A program made the translations under genes and the position numbers. Below, piece by piece: positions 15,271-24,524 of a stretch of DNA of 43,861 nt. The notes under the pieces were generated by a model. The model was not told the DNA's origin and searched no databases. It was given only the letters and a program-made list of their open reading frames with translations. The stretch's first letter is position 1, and each line of letters begins with the position of its first letter. Source of the stretch: an uncultured Candidatus Melainabacteria bacterium (GTDB taxonomy: Bacteria > Cyanobacteriota > Vampirovibrionia > Gastranaerophilales > Gastranaerophilaceae); NCBI GenBank assembly GCA_934717855.1, contig CAKUZI010000013.1:1-43861 (forward strand). The letters run 5' to 3'.

Positions 15271-16716
15271 TTATAAAGCTTCGAGAGCTGCAATTTTCAT
15301 GTCTTTAAAATCAGGAGTTTGACCAAACCATATTTCTTGAGCAGAAACAGCTTGATAAATAAGCATATCCAGACCTGTTATTGTTCTCAATCTCAATTTT
15401 TCAGCTTCTCTTATAAGAACTGTTTTTTTCGGATTATAAATAACATCATATACAATAGCATTATGATTTAAGCTTTCTAAAGCTTTTGTTTCAACAGGCA
15501 TCATGTCTCCAGCTTTCCCTAACATGCCGATAGGAGTAGTGTTTACAAGCATTTCATATTCATTCAAATTGCGAACATTTTCAATCTGATAAATATTAAA
15601 ATCTATTGACGGGAATTTTCTTCTTACATAATTCATTAAATCGATAGAATTTGGGATGTTTCTTGTGAAAAACGCAATTTCTTTCACCCTGCATTCTGTC
15701 AAAGCAACGCAAGCCGCGTGCGCAGCCCCGCCGGTTCCTAAAATTGCCACTTTTTTGCCTGCAAGATTTATATCTTTCGGAATTGCACGTTTAAATCCGA
15801 TGACATCCGTATTGTAGGCTTTTAAAGTTTTATCAGATTCAATGTAAATAGTATTTACAGCACGAGCCAAATCTGCGTATTTATCAACTTCATTTACGAA
15901 CAACGAAATTGGCAACTTTAATGGAATAGTGACATTAAATCCTTTGTATCCATTTCCTTTTAAGAATTTAACTCTGTTTACAAGTGAATCAGGAGGAGTT
16001 TCCAAGATATCATATGTTGCATTAATGCCCAAACTTTTAAATCCGGCTTCGTGTATAACCTTTGATAGCGAATGCCCTAAAGGATAGCCAATAAGTCCAA
16101 ATTTGTTTTCTCGATTATCTTTGATTATTGGCTCTTCAGGTTTTATAGGCTGACTAATCGGACTGCTTGAATATTTTGGTGGTTCTGTCATTTTTGACGG
16201 GCCAAAAATATATGATGGAACTTCTGTTTTAACCGTCTCTTGTTGCATTCCTGAATATGGTTGATATTTAGGCGCTTCGTCTTGTGATTGATTATATACA
16301 TAAGATTGTTCAATTTGTTGAGATATTGGTTTTTGAGGTGGCGCTTGATATAATTGTTCTGATGTAGGCGCATTTTGCTGTTCCAACTGCCCTTGAATAG
16401 TTTGTTGAACATATTGTGGCTGTTGCTGACTAAATGATTGTTGAGCCGGTTGAGATTGAACAAACTGTGCTTGAGGAATTGATTGAGCCGGTTGTGAAAA
16501 TTGTGAATATTGCGTTGTTATCGGTTTTGTTTCTGAAACAGTCTCTTGTGTTGGTTGATTTTCAGGAGTTTGTATCGCAGAAGCAGAAGAATATAACTGA
16601 GTAGTTTCAGTTTCTTTTACTGGTGAAGCTGTACCTTGTGCTTTTAATTCTTCTACCGATATTCCCAATTTTTTAGCTTTTTTGGCTAAATAGCGTTCAT
16701 ACAATTCCGGATTCAT
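15271..16716 (-). CDS. aroE: Shikimate dehydrogenase with long Gln/Pro-rich N-terminal extension
   Basis: Residues about 204-481 are a complete AroE, which reduces 3-dehydroshikimate with NADPH. They include HSLSK (215-219), the catalytic Lys K267 in NVTIPLK, D304 in YNTDVIGF, and the nucleotide loop GTGGAAHAA (327-335). Ahead of it lies a roughly 200-residue extension: a charged helix (1-28), then a low-complexity region rich in Gln, Pro, Ser, Thr and Tyr. AroE is normally about 270-290 aa. The reading frame is continuous and the first ATG has an AAGGAA ribosome-binding site. No internal Met just before the AroE core has a comparable site. It is the last gene of the lptC-to-aroE run, 48 nt after topA. 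Confidence 0.93.
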   Translation of the reverse strand: MNPELYERYLAKKAKKLGISVEELKAQGTASPVKETETTQLYSSASAIQTPENQPTQETVSETKPITTQYSQFSQPAQSIPQAQFVQSQPAQQSFSQQQPQYVQQTIQGQLEQQNAPTSEQLYQAPPQKPISQQIEQSYVYNQSQDEAPKYQPYSGMQQETVKTEVPSYIFGPSKMTEPPKYSSSPISQPIKPEEPIIKDNRENKFGLIGYPLGHSLSKVIHEAGFKSLGINATYDILETPPDSLVNRVKFLKGNGYKGFNVTIPLKLPISLFVNEVDKYADLARAVNTIYIESDKTLKAYNTDVIGFKRAIPKDINLAGKKVAILGTGGAAHAACVALTECRVKEIAFFTRNIPNSIDLMNYVRRKFPSIDFNIYQIENVRNLNEYEMLVNTTPIGMLGKAGDMMPVETKALESLNHNAIVYDVIYNPKKTVLIREAEKLRLRTITGLDMLIYQAVSAQEIWFGQTPDFKDMKIAALEAL

Positions 16717-16764
16717 TTTTTATAAATTCCTTTGATTATTATATTTGGCAGGCATGTTTTTCTA

Positions 16765-19086
16765 TTATTGTTGTTCAGTGTTTTCTGCCGTGTTTTCTAC
16801 AGTTTCTTCTGCATCCCTTTTGTAATTACATTTCAGGCTAGAGCAAGAAATTACAGTTCCTTTTTTTAGTACTTTTTTTACAAGTAATGATCCGCATTCC
16901 GGACATTTTTCGCCGGTAGGTTCATTCCATAATGTAAAATCACAGTTTGGATACTTGTCACAGCCATAGAAAACAGTTCCGCGTTTTGATTTTCTTTCAA
17001 CAATTGTTCCTTCTCCGCATTTTGGACATTTTACGCCTGTTGATTTGCGATAAGGTTTTCTATGTTTACAATCTGCGTTTGTGCATTCCATATATTTGCC
17101 ATAAGGTCCAATTTTGAAAATCATATCAGAACCGCATTTTTCGCATTTTTCTTCGCAAACCTCAGGTTCATTGCTTTGTCCTTCTTCAGAACTTTCTTCT
17201 GATAAAGCATTTAAAGACATCATTGTTTTGCAATCAGGATAGCCAGAACACCCTAAAAATTGTGTTCCGAACTTGCTTGTTCTCAAGACCATTGGTTTTC
17301 CGCAATTAGGACATTTGATTTTGCTTTCAATTCTAACTCTTTCGCCTGTTTTTAGAGCTTTGTTTACTTCTTCAATAAACGGAGTATAAAATTCTTGTAA
17401 AACGTTGTCCCAAATAGCTTTTTTCTCTGCAATTTCATCAAGTTTGGTTTCCATGCCGGCAGTAAATTTATAATCCATAATATCTGCAAACTGAGAACAT
17501 AATTGTTTTGAAACGGTTCTGCCTAAAAGTGTTGGATGGAGCGCTTTATCTTTCTTTTCAACATATTTTCTTGTTTGAATTACAGTAATAATTGTTGCAT
17601 AAGTAGACGGACGCCCGATTCCGTGTTCTTCTAATGCTTTTACTAATGAAGCTTCATTATATCTTGGAGGAGGTTGTGTAAAGTGTTGTTTTGGTTCAAC
17701 CTTGCGACATTTTACTTTGTCATCTTTTTCCAAATCCGGAATTTTTGCTTCATCTTTTTGTTCATCTTCATCAGAATCATTATAGACTTTCAAAAAACCA
17801 TCAAAAGTGACTTTACTTGTGCCAGCTTTTAAAGTGTAATCACCTGCAGTAATTTCGATTGTTTTGTTTGCAACTTCTGCAGATGTCATTTGAGAAGACA
17901 TAAATTTTTCCCAAATAAGTTTGTAAAGTTTATATTGATCGTTATCTAAATATTTTTTTATGCTGTCTGGAGTTCTTTCAGGATATGATGGTCTGATAGC
18001 TTCGTGCGCATCCTGTACATTTTGTTTGCCTTTTACATAAACATTTGGTTTTTCCGGATAATATTTTTCTCCGTAGTTTCCCAAAATATAATCTTTCGCC
18101 ATAGCTTGCGCATCGTCAGAAACTCTCACACTATCGGTTCTCATATATGTAATCAAACCGACTGGAGTTCCGTCAATTTCCATACCTTCGTATAATTTTT
18201 GAGCAACTTGCATTGTTTTTTGAACCCCAAAACCAAGTTTTGAACTCGCTGCACGTTGCATTGTTGAGGTTATAAAAGGAGCTGTTGGCTTGCGTTTTGT
18301 TGATTTTTTAGTAACTTTACTAACTTCAAAATCTTCCGGATAATTTGTTAAAAAGTCAACAATTTTTTGTGCTTCATCTTTATTTTTAACGGTCTTTTCA
18401 ATAGCTTTTCCTTTAATTTTAGAAAGTTCTGCATCAAAAGTTTTTCCGTCTTTGTCCAACAAAGTATGAATTGACCAATATTCTTGAGGGACAAATGCTT
18501 CAATCTCATCTTCTCTTTCGCAAATCATTCTTAAAGCTACTGATTGAACTCGCCCTGCTGATAAATTTCTGTTACCAATTTGTTTCCAAAGAACAGGACT
18601 AAGTTTATAACCCACAAGTTTGTCCAAAATTTGGCGTGTTTGTTGCGCTTTAACCATATCCATATCAATTCCGCGAGGGTTTTCAACAGAATGTTTTACG
18701 GCTTTTGGTGTAATTTCGTTAAATACAATTCTACAGATTTTTTCATCAGGCACTTTTAATATTTGACGAACGTGCCATGCAATAGCCTCTCCCTCACGGT
18801 CGGGGTCGGATGCAAGGTAAACACGATCAACTTTTTTGGCTACATCATTTAATTTCTTTACAACATTTTGCTTTCCGGGGATAACCTCAAATTTTGGAGC
18901 AAAATGATTTTCTATTTCAAAACCTAAATTTTGAGTTGCTGGATCTTTTGTTGGTAAATTTCGAACGTGTCCATAACTTGCCTCAATTTGATAACCATCC
19001 CCCAAAATCTTTCGAATAGTTTTAGATTTTGCAGGTGACTCAACTATAACCAATGCTTTTTCTTTTTTTTCAGCCGTTTTTGCCAT
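16765..19086 (-). CDS. topA: DNA topoisomerase I (type IA)
   Basis: TopA relaxes negative supercoils by single-strand passage. The 773-aa protein starts with the TOPRIM domain (VIVESPAKSKT near 13-23; DPDREGEAI near 94). The catalytic tyrosine is Y314 in LITYMRTDS. Four C-terminal zinc ribbons of the CPxCG...C type follow from about residue 600. The tail is Glu/Thr-rich. The start lies 6 nt after the dprA stop, and the pairing dprA-topA is common in bacteria. Confidence 0.97.
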   Translation of the reverse strand: MAKTAEKKEKALVIVESPAKSKTIRKILGDGYQIEASYGHVRNLPTKDPATQNLGFEIENHFAPKFEVIPGKQNVVKKLNDVAKKVDRVYLASDPDREGEAIAWHVRQILKVPDEKICRIVFNEITPKAVKHSVENPRGIDMDMVKAQQTRQILDKLVGYKLSPVLWKQIGNRNLSAGRVQSVALRMICEREDEIEAFVPQEYWSIHTLLDKDGKTFDAELSKIKGKAIEKTVKNKDEAQKIVDFLTNYPEDFEVSKVTKKSTKRKPTAPFITSTMQRAASSKLGFGVQKTMQVAQKLYEGMEIDGTPVGLITYMRTDSVRVSDDAQAMAKDYILGNYGEKYYPEKPNVYVKGKQNVQDAHEAIRPSYPERTPDSIKKYLDNDQYKLYKLIWEKFMSSQMTSAEVANKTIEITAGDYTLKAGTSKVTFDGFLKVYNDSDEDEQKDEAKIPDLEKDDKVKCRKVEPKQHFTQPPPRYNEASLVKALEEHGIGRPSTYATIITVIQTRKYVEKKDKALHPTLLGRTVSKQLCSQFADIMDYKFTAGMETKLDEIAEKKAIWDNVLQEFYTPFIEEVNKALKTGERVRIESKIKCPNCGKPMVLRTSKFGTQFLGCSGYPDCKTMMSLNALSEESSEEGQSNEPEVCEEKCEKCGSDMIFKIGPYGKYMECTNADCKHRKPYRKSTGVKCPKCGEGTIVERKSKRGTVFYGCDKYPNCDFTLWNEPTGEKCPECGSLLVKKVLKKGTVISCSSLKCNYKRDAEETVENTAENTEQQ

Positions 19087-19092
19087 ATTATT

Positions 19093-20172
19093 TTATACCA
19101 CTCTCTTGTATCTATCCCCGTCGACTTGTTTAATTATCCCCTTAAGCTCCATTGTTGTCAAGTACATGAGCAAATTATCAATACTCATTTTGGTAAAAGC
19201 TTGTAATTCGTCGACGCTTTTTTCTTCTATTTCTAATGTTTCGTAAATAATTTTTTCATCATCACTTAAATCTGGAAGATTAAACAAACTTTGTTGTTCA
19301 ATTTTTATTTCCCAACCCAGCGCTTCCAATATGTCATCAGCGCAAGTTACTAGTGTAGCACCATTTTTCAATAGCTTATAAATTCCTTGAGTGTTCGGAT
19401 TTGTAATCAATCCCGGAATACACATCAATTCGCGCCCTTGTTCAAGGGTTAAATTCGCAGTAATTAACGCCCCGCTTTTTAAAGAAGCTTCAGCAACAAG
19501 TGTTCCGTATGAAAGTCCTGAAACAATTCGATTTCTTTGCGGAAATCTGAATTTTATAGGCTGAAATGTTGGATAATACTCTGATAACACTGCTCCACAA
19601 CCATTTTCAATTCTTTTGTATAACTCTTTATTATCTGCAGGATACGTAAAATCAAAGCCACTCGCAATAACGCCAATAGTTTTTAAATTGTTATCTAAAG
19701 CAGAAACATGTGCTGTTGTGTCTATTCCGGAAGCTAATCCGGACACAATGCAAATATCTGTTCCGTTTAATTCTGAAATAATTTTGGATAGAGCTTCTCT
19801 AGCGTAACCAGTGGCGCGTCTTGAACCGACAACAGCAAGTGTTTTTTCAAGATTACAATCAGATAAATCACCTTTATAGTAAAGAACTGATGGCGGATCA
19901 TCAATATTGCGCAACATCTGAGGATAATTCTCGTCTTCAAACGTAAAAAATTTAATACCTCTTTCAATCACGGCGTTATAAACTTTGTCAACATCTACTT
20001 TATCACGCAATCTTAAAAAGTTTTCCGCTTTTTTTACACTCAACCCGTCAATACATGACAAATCATTTGCGTTAAACGCACTTTCAATATCACCAAAATA
20101 ATTATACAGTCTTTGAATGAAAGAACTGCCAATTTCTTCTATTGACGATAAAGCAATCCAGTATTTACGCAT
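19093..20172 (-). CDS. dprA: DNA-processing protein DprA (Smf)
   Basis: DprA loads RecA on single-stranded DNA taken up during natural transformation. The 359-aa protein has a helix-hairpin-helix/SAM-like N-terminus (1-60). Its Rossmann-like core carries VVGSRRATGYA (114-124), SGLASGID (144-151) and FRFPQRNRIVSGLS. The C-terminal about 65 residues form a winged helix. The start overlaps the TPR gene by 8 bp. Presence of dprA suggests, but does not prove, transformability. Confidence 0.95.
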   Translation of the reverse strand: MRKYWIALSSIEEIGSSFIQRLYNYFGDIESAFNANDLSCIDGLSVKKAENFLRLRDKVDVDKVYNAVIERGIKFFTFEDENYPQMLRNIDDPPSVLYYKGDLSDCNLEKTLAVVGSRRATGYAREALSKIISELNGTDICIVSGLASGIDTTAHVSALDNNLKTIGVIASGFDFTYPADNKELYKRIENGCGAVLSEYYPTFQPIKFRFPQRNRIVSGLSYGTLVAEASLKSGALITANLTLEQGRELMCIPGLITNPNTQGIYKLLKNGATLVTCADDILEALGWEIKIEQQSLFNLPDLSDDEKIIYETLEIEEKSVDELQAFTKMSIDNLLMYLTTMELKGIIKQVDGDRYKRVV

Positions 20173-20944
20173 TTTGTTTTTTTCTAATTCTTTCTATTAA
20201 TTCTTTAATTTTAGCTTTTTCTTCTTCCGGAATATCAAGCTCCATATAGTCTTCAAAGTATTCTATAGCGTCTTCATAATCTCCTCTTGCAAAGAATAAA
20301 ATGCCGGCTTTTTTGTAAGCAGGAGCAAAAGCATCGTTCCTAGCAATAGCTTTCAAAAAGTTTGAAAGAGCTTTGTCTATTTCGTCATTTGCTTCGTATG
20401 CTTCCCCTAAATAGTAATAAATCCAAGGGTTTTCGCTTTTGTAATCCAAAACATTTTCAAAGTTTTCAATTGCACTGGCGTAATTGCCTAATTCAAAATG
20501 AACCCTGCCTAAATCGTAGTAAACATCATAATTGTCAGGTTGTTTTTCTAAAATATTTTCAAGTTCATCTATTGCAAGGTCAAGTTTTGCATCTTCCATA
20601 TAAAATCTGGCAAGATAATGACGCAATACCAAATTGTCCGGAATTTCTGCCAATCCGGTAGATACAAGCCCAATCCCGCTTGCCATATCTTTGTTACGGT
20701 AATAAATATCTGCCAAGTTTATGTATATTTGAGGCAATTTTGGATTTAATTCTTGCGCTCTTAAATAGTGTTTTTCAGCTTTATCGTATTCGCCTAAATT
20801 AGCATAGCAAAGAGCAATATTATTATATAATTCCGCGTTATCCTGACAAGTTTCTAAAACGGAGCTGAAAGCATCAATTGCTTCTTTATATTTCCCTTGA
20901 TTGTATAATTCTACTGCTTTGTCAACTTTTTCTTTTTCGCTCAT
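20165..20944 (-). CDS. Tetratricopeptide repeat protein
   Basis: The 259-aa protein is almost entirely TPR units, about seven, each about 34 residues with the W/L-G-Y-A-F-A-P pattern, for example YNNIALCYANLGEYDKAEKHYLRAQELNP. No signal peptide or membrane segment is seen, so it should be a cytoplasmic protein-protein scaffold. It begins 1 nt after the lptA stop and overlaps dprA by 8 bp, so it is part of the same operon. A link to lipopolysaccharide transport is possible from position only. Confidence 0.9.
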   Translation of the reverse strand: MSEKEKVDKAVELYNQGKYKEAIDAFSSVLETCQDNAELYNNIALCYANLGEYDKAEKHYLRAQELNPKLPQIYINLADIYYRNKDMASGIGLVSTGLAEIPDNLVLRHYLARFYMEDAKLDLAIDELENILEKQPDNYDVYYDLGRVHFELGNYASAIENFENVLDYKSENPWIYYYLGEAYEANDEIDKALSNFLKAIARNDAFAPAYKKAGILFFARGDYEDAIEYFEDYMELDIPEEEKAKIKELIERIRKKQNA

Positions 20945-20945
20945 T

Positions 20946-21929
20946 TTATAATCCCAATCCTATTCCGCTATCATTATTTCCGTTATCGCCAGAACCAATA
21001 TTTTTGATTACGGTTCTTGTATTTCCGTCTGCATGGAAATCTTTCGGATTCATTGACATCTTAATTTTATCGGCATAAATAGTTCTTACACCCTGTGTAA
21101 TGCTTGAACGTCCAGTAAAAAATGCTTCATTAGGTTTTCCTTCTTTATTAGGATAAAGTGTAAGTTTTGGCCCTATAGCGTAATAATCTTGGTACCAAAC
21201 ACGAACATTTCCTGACGCATTGAATATATTTTTATCCTGTACATATTCTTGTCGATTCGCTTTAAGAACAAGAGTTGTTCCGTTATCCATAACTGTTTTG
21301 GAAGTAGTGTTTCCTGTAGCAGTTAAGATTTTAGTTCCTGCATTATAGTAAAATTTATCCGCGTAAGAATCATTGGCTTCTTGTTTAATTCTTGCATTTC
21401 CAATTAATTCTATATCTTTTAAATCTCCGTTTTTGTCAGTTTTAACTTTTGCTCTGTTAGAAAAAGTATCTAAATCTTTGTATTTTATAGTAACAGCACC
21501 AGTTGCGGTCATAATTCCTGTTTTAGTGTCATATTCTTGCTCATTAGCATTAATTACAACAACAGGAGTTTTGCCGTCAAAAACAATAGATTGCGTATCT
21601 CCTTGAGCTTTTACAACTTTTGTAATTAAAGACATTTGCAAAATATTTGCTTTAACTTCTCTTTTTTTATTCTTTTTAACTTCATAAGCGTATGGCTTGT
21701 CGTAAAATGTTGCAGTATCAAGCTTTTGGTCACCATCCATAGAAACATCTGCTTTGTTGCCAACAATTTTTAAATCGTCTACAGAAACTTTTACATCTCC
21801 ATCAAATTTTAATTTATTTTCTTGTTCGCTATAGCTTTGAGTTTTTGATTCAATAACCAAATCAGATGCTTGAACAACAATTCCAAGTGCAAACAATGAT
21901 ATTATTACGGTTAAAATTAACTTTTTCAC
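20946..21929 (-). CDS. lptA: LptA/OstA-like periplasmic LPS-transport protein
   Basis: A signal peptide (1-22, cleavage after VQA) precedes a long series of short beta-strand repeats typical of the OstA/LptA jellyroll, such as LKFDGDVKVSVDDLKIVGNKADV and GIMTATGAVTIKYKDL. The protein is 327 aa, longer than E. coli LptA (185 aa), and seems to hold about two OstA units, so it may span more of the periplasm. In LPS transport, LptA bridges LptC and LptD. Its ATG overlaps the lptC stop by 4 bp, which supports the assignment. It implies an outer membrane. Confidence 0.85.
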   Translation of the reverse strand: MKKLILTVIISLFALGIVVQASDLVIESKTQSYSEQENKLKFDGDVKVSVDDLKIVGNKADVSMDGDQKLDTATFYDKPYAYEVKKNKKREVKANILQMSLITKVVKAQGDTQSIVFDGKTPVVVINANEQEYDTKTGIMTATGAVTIKYKDLDTFSNRAKVKTDKNGDLKDIELIGNARIKQEANDSYADKFYYNAGTKILTATGNTTSKTVMDNGTTLVLKANRQEYVQDKNIFNASGNVRVWYQDYYAIGPKLTLYPNKEGKPNEAFFTGRSSITQGVRTIYADKIKMSMNPKDFHADGNTRTVIKNIGSGDNGNNDSGIGLGL

Positions 21930-22528
21930 TTAATCTCCTTATCGCTGTATACTTTTGAAACAGTATTACCAATTATTTTAAATGCTTCATAGTCAGGGCT
22001 GATTTCAACTTTTTGCGCAGTCGCCAACAAATCACTTTTTCTTGTAATTCTAACGTGCCCTTCTGCAATAGTCGGAACATCTTTCCCAGACCAAACAAGT
22101 TTGTCTGCCCTTAATGTTGTAAAATCTTTTAGGACAATAAATGTATCTTCATAAAGAATAATTTGTTCTTTCTTTTCATTATAAGTGCCTTTTGACGATT
22201 CAAAGCTCATAGAAACTTGATTGTCATCGTCATAAAAATTCCCTATAACATTATCGAGCATGGCAATCCCGTTTTTGCTGTCATAAGTTCCGGTTTCGCC
22301 ATAAATTTCCCAGTATTTTTTTTCGTTTTTTGTTTCAGTAAGAATAATACCGTCAATTGTTGCTTCCTGCCTGTCTTGGTCGGTTTGAAGCTGACTTCGG
22401 TTAAAGTTGCTGGTTATTACGCCGGCAGATATAAAAGCCCACGCTAAAAGCCCGACTATTGCGAGAAAAGCTCCAATATACGCTTTCTGTTTCTTACTTA
22501 AATTTTTGATTTTTTCCAACAAGTCCAT
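21926..22528 (-). CDS. lptC: LptC-like LPS export protein
   Basis: This 200-aa bitopic protein has one membrane segment near the N-terminus (about 17-38) and a periplasmic OstA-like beta-jellyroll (about 55-195). That matches LptC, which takes LPS from LptB2FG and passes it to LptA. Conservation in the family is weak, so membrane topology and the overlap with lptA carry much of the weight. There is no Shine-Dalgarno: TATAAA stands exactly 6 nt before the ATG, so a leaderless transcript may start here. It lies 66 nt downstream of the M16 gene. Confidence 0.82.
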   Translation of the reverse strand: MDLLEKIKNLSKKQKAYIGAFLAIVGLLAWAFISAGVITSNFNRSQLQTDQDRQEATIDGIILTETKNEKKYWEIYGETGTYDSKNGIAMLDNVIGNFYDDDNQVSMSFESSKGTYNEKKEQIILYEDTFIVLKDFTTLRADKLVWSGKDVPTIAEGHVRITRKSDLLATAQKVEISPDYEAFKIIGNTVSKVYSDKEIK

Positions 22529-22534
22529 ATATAC

Positions 22535-22540
22535 TTTATA
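22535..22540 (-). promoter_or_regulatory. -10 box at lptC (leaderless geometry)
   Basis: TATAAA, then 6 nt, then the lptC ATG, with no Shine-Dalgarno. TGC followed by TAATAT overlaps it as an alternative extended -10. Either way, transcription would start at or within a few bases of the start codon. Confidence 0.45.
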
Positions 22541-22594
22541 TTAGCATAAATAGAGAATTGAACCAAATAATATTTACGTTCTTAATATAAAATT

Positions 22595-23809
22595 CTAAGG
22601 TTTCAAAACTGTCAAGACAAATTTGTCATTAAAGTATTTATTAGCGCAATCCATAATATCTTGCGGAGTAACAGATTTAATTTTTTCAACAGCATTTTTG
22701 TGAAAATCAAAGCCAAATCCCATTATACCGTAGTGAGCAAGCCAGTTTGCTTGTTGAGAATTTGTTTCACTTATAAATGCCCATTTGCCAAAAATATTAT
22801 TTTTTGCATTTTCAAGTTCTTCTTCAGATACAAGATTTGTTTTAATTTTTTCAATTTCTTCTTCAAATCCTTTTAGTGAAGTTTCGATATTTTTAGGTTC
22901 TGTCGCAATATAAATTGAAAAATTTGCAGACAATCTAGCAACATCATACGCACTTCTTACAACATATGCCAAACCTTTTTTATCCCTTAATTCCAAGAAT
23001 AATCTTGATGATAAGCCACTTGCACCCAAAATTATATTTAACAAAGCAATTGCGGGATAATCGTTGCTATCAGCGGTACCAACTAACCAACCCTTTAAAA
23101 TATGTGCTTGATTTAAGTCTGCTTGAATTACATCAATTTCTTTTGGTTGAGGTAATTCCGGTTTTCTTAAAACAGGCAATTCGTCAACTGATGGAGTTAA
23201 ATCTCCAAATTTTTCGTTTAAAATATTGTTAACTTTATCAAAATCTAAATCTCCGACAAAAGCTACTACTTTTTTGCTATTTGCTACAATTTCTTTATAA
23301 GCAGTTTTTATGTCTTCTTGTGTTAAATTTTTAAGATTTTCTAAAATTACAGTATTGGTAAAGCCGTAATTATGTCCCTCATAAATGTTTTTGTAATAAC
23401 TGTCAATAATTTTAGCTCTTGGAGAATCCAATTCAGCAATAATTTCTCCCTCAAGCTTTGTACGTTCTTTCTCAAACTCTTCAAATGTAGTGTTTTTAAC
23501 AATATCTTCAAAAATTTCTATTGCATGTTCAAAATCTTCATTCAAACAAACAAATTTGAATTTTACATAATCAAGTTTTAATTCTGCAGAAAATTCGATG
23601 GCGTATTTGTCCAATTCTTCTGACAACTGTTGAGCTGTTCTGTTTTTTGTCCCTTGCATAAAAAGTCTTACCATTAAAGAATAAACTCCAGCCTTTGAAG
23701 ACGGATTGTTTAATGAAAAATTCAAATAAAACGCAACTCTTGGCGTATCCGGATTTCTTTTATATGCAAATTCTATGTTATTTTTAAGCTTTGTAATTTT
23801 AGTTGTCAT
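22595..23809 (-). CDS. M16-family peptidase homologue lacking the HxxEH motif
   Basis: The 404-aa protein has the two-lobed M16 (pitrilysin/processing peptidase) architecture. The zinc-binding, catalytic HxxEH expected at 43-47 reads YSLMV, so His, Glu and His are all gone. The C-terminal lobe keeps the Arg/Tyr segment SSRLFLELRDKKGLAYVV, which in two-subunit M16 enzymes contributes to substrate binding from the non-catalytic partner. It is therefore probably the inactive subunit of a heterodimer. No active M16 partner is in the window. The ATG has a GGAGAG ribosome-binding site and its own promoter. Confidence 0.88.
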   Translation of the reverse strand: MTTKITKLKNNIEFAYKRNPDTPRVAFYLNFSLNNPSSKAGVYSLMVRLFMQGTKNRTAQQLSEELDKYAIEFSAELKLDYVKFKFVCLNEDFEHAIEIFEDIVKNTTFEEFEKERTKLEGEIIAELDSPRAKIIDSYYKNIYEGHNYGFTNTVILENLKNLTQEDIKTAYKEIVANSKKVVAFVGDLDFDKVNNILNEKFGDLTPSVDELPVLRKPELPQPKEIDVIQADLNQAHILKGWLVGTADSNDYPAIALLNIILGASGLSSRLFLELRDKKGLAYVVRSAYDVARLSANFSIYIATEPKNIETSLKGFEEEIEKIKTNLVSEEELENAKNNIFGKWAFISETNSQQANWLAHYGIMGFGFDFHKNAVEKIKSVTPQDIMDCANKYFNDKFVLTVLKP

Positions 23810-23832
23810 AAATCTCTCCTCTAATTGCGTTT

Positions 23833-23861
23833 ATTCTAGCACGATTTAGGAGAAAATACAA
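23833..23861 (-). promoter_or_regulatory. Promoter of the M16 gene
   Basis: TTGTAT (23856-23861), 17 nt, then TAGAAT (23833-23838) preceded by TGC as an extended -10, with the ATG 23 nt beyond. A TATAAT at 23862-23867 on the same strand is an alternative. Confidence 0.5.
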
Positions 23862-23875
23862 ATTATAGAATTTCA

Positions 23876-23884
23876 TGCTAAAAT
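23876..23884 (+). promoter_or_regulatory. Extended -10 of tmk
   Basis: TGC precedes TAAAAT (23879-23884), 20 nt before the tmk ATG. No -35 is visible. The TGCTANNAT form recurs at leuS, the M16 gene and the WG-repeat gene. Confidence 0.4.
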
Positions 23885-23904
23885 AAAATAAATGGAGAAT
23901 TAAA

Positions 23905-24510
23905 ATGACACAAGGATTATTTATTACTTTTGAGGGACCTGATGGTTGTGGAAAAACTACTCAAATGAAATTGTTAGCAGAATATTTTACAAAAAATGGG
24001 AAAGAAGTGGTTTTAACTCGCGAGCCAGGAGGAAAAGGCTTAGGCGAAAAAGTTAGAGAAATTTTGCTTAACTATGATGGCGAGGTTTCTGATAGATGCG
24101 AATCTTTTTTGTTTTTGGCTGATAGAGCTCAAAATATTGATATTATAGTTAATCCGGCTGTGAAAGCAGGAAAAATTGTTCTTTGTGACAGACATATTGA
24201 TTCTACCGTGGCATATCAGGGTTATGGGCGCGGACTTGATATTGAAAGAATTAATATGTTAAATAATCTTGCGACAAATGGTAAAAAACCTGATTTGACT
24301 TTTGTATTTGATGTTGATGTAGAAACATCAATGAAACGTGTTGGAAAAGAAAAAGACCGCATGGAAAGTGCCGGAGTGGAGTTTCATAATAGAGTAAGAC
24401 AAGGTTATTTAGAATTAGCAAAACAAGAGCCTCAAAGAATTAAAGTCATTGATGCAACTAAATCAATTGAAGAAATTCATAAAAAAGTTGTAAGTTTAAT
24501 AGTTCTTTAG
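23905..24510 (+). CDS. tmk: Thymidylate kinase
   Basis: Tmk phosphorylates dTMP to dTDP. The 201-aa protein has the P-loop GPDGCGKTT (11-19, Cys in place of the usual Ala), the TREPGG motif, CDRHIDSTVAYQGYGRG and a LID region with KDRME. TGGAG is a good ribosome-binding site before the ATG. In many bacteria tmk adjoins holB; here it stands alone between the divergent M16 gene and an orphan gene with its own predicted promoter. Confidence 0.96.
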   Translation: MTQGLFITFEGPDGCGKTTQMKLLAEYFTKNGKEVVLTREPGGKGLGEKVREILLNYDGEVSDRCESFLFLADRAQNIDIIVNPAVKAGKIVLCDRHIDSTVAYQGYGRGLDIERINMLNNLATNGKKPDLTFVFDVDVETSMKRVGKEKDRMESAGVEFHNRVRQGYLELAKQEPQRIKVIDATKSIEEIHKKVVSLIVL

Positions 24511-24524
24511 TGATAATTTTATAA

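Noticed and set aside
16188..16463. 91-aa frame inside aroE
   Set aside because: A same-strand alternate frame in the low-complexity Gln/Pro region, Asn/Lys/His-rich, with no start signal.
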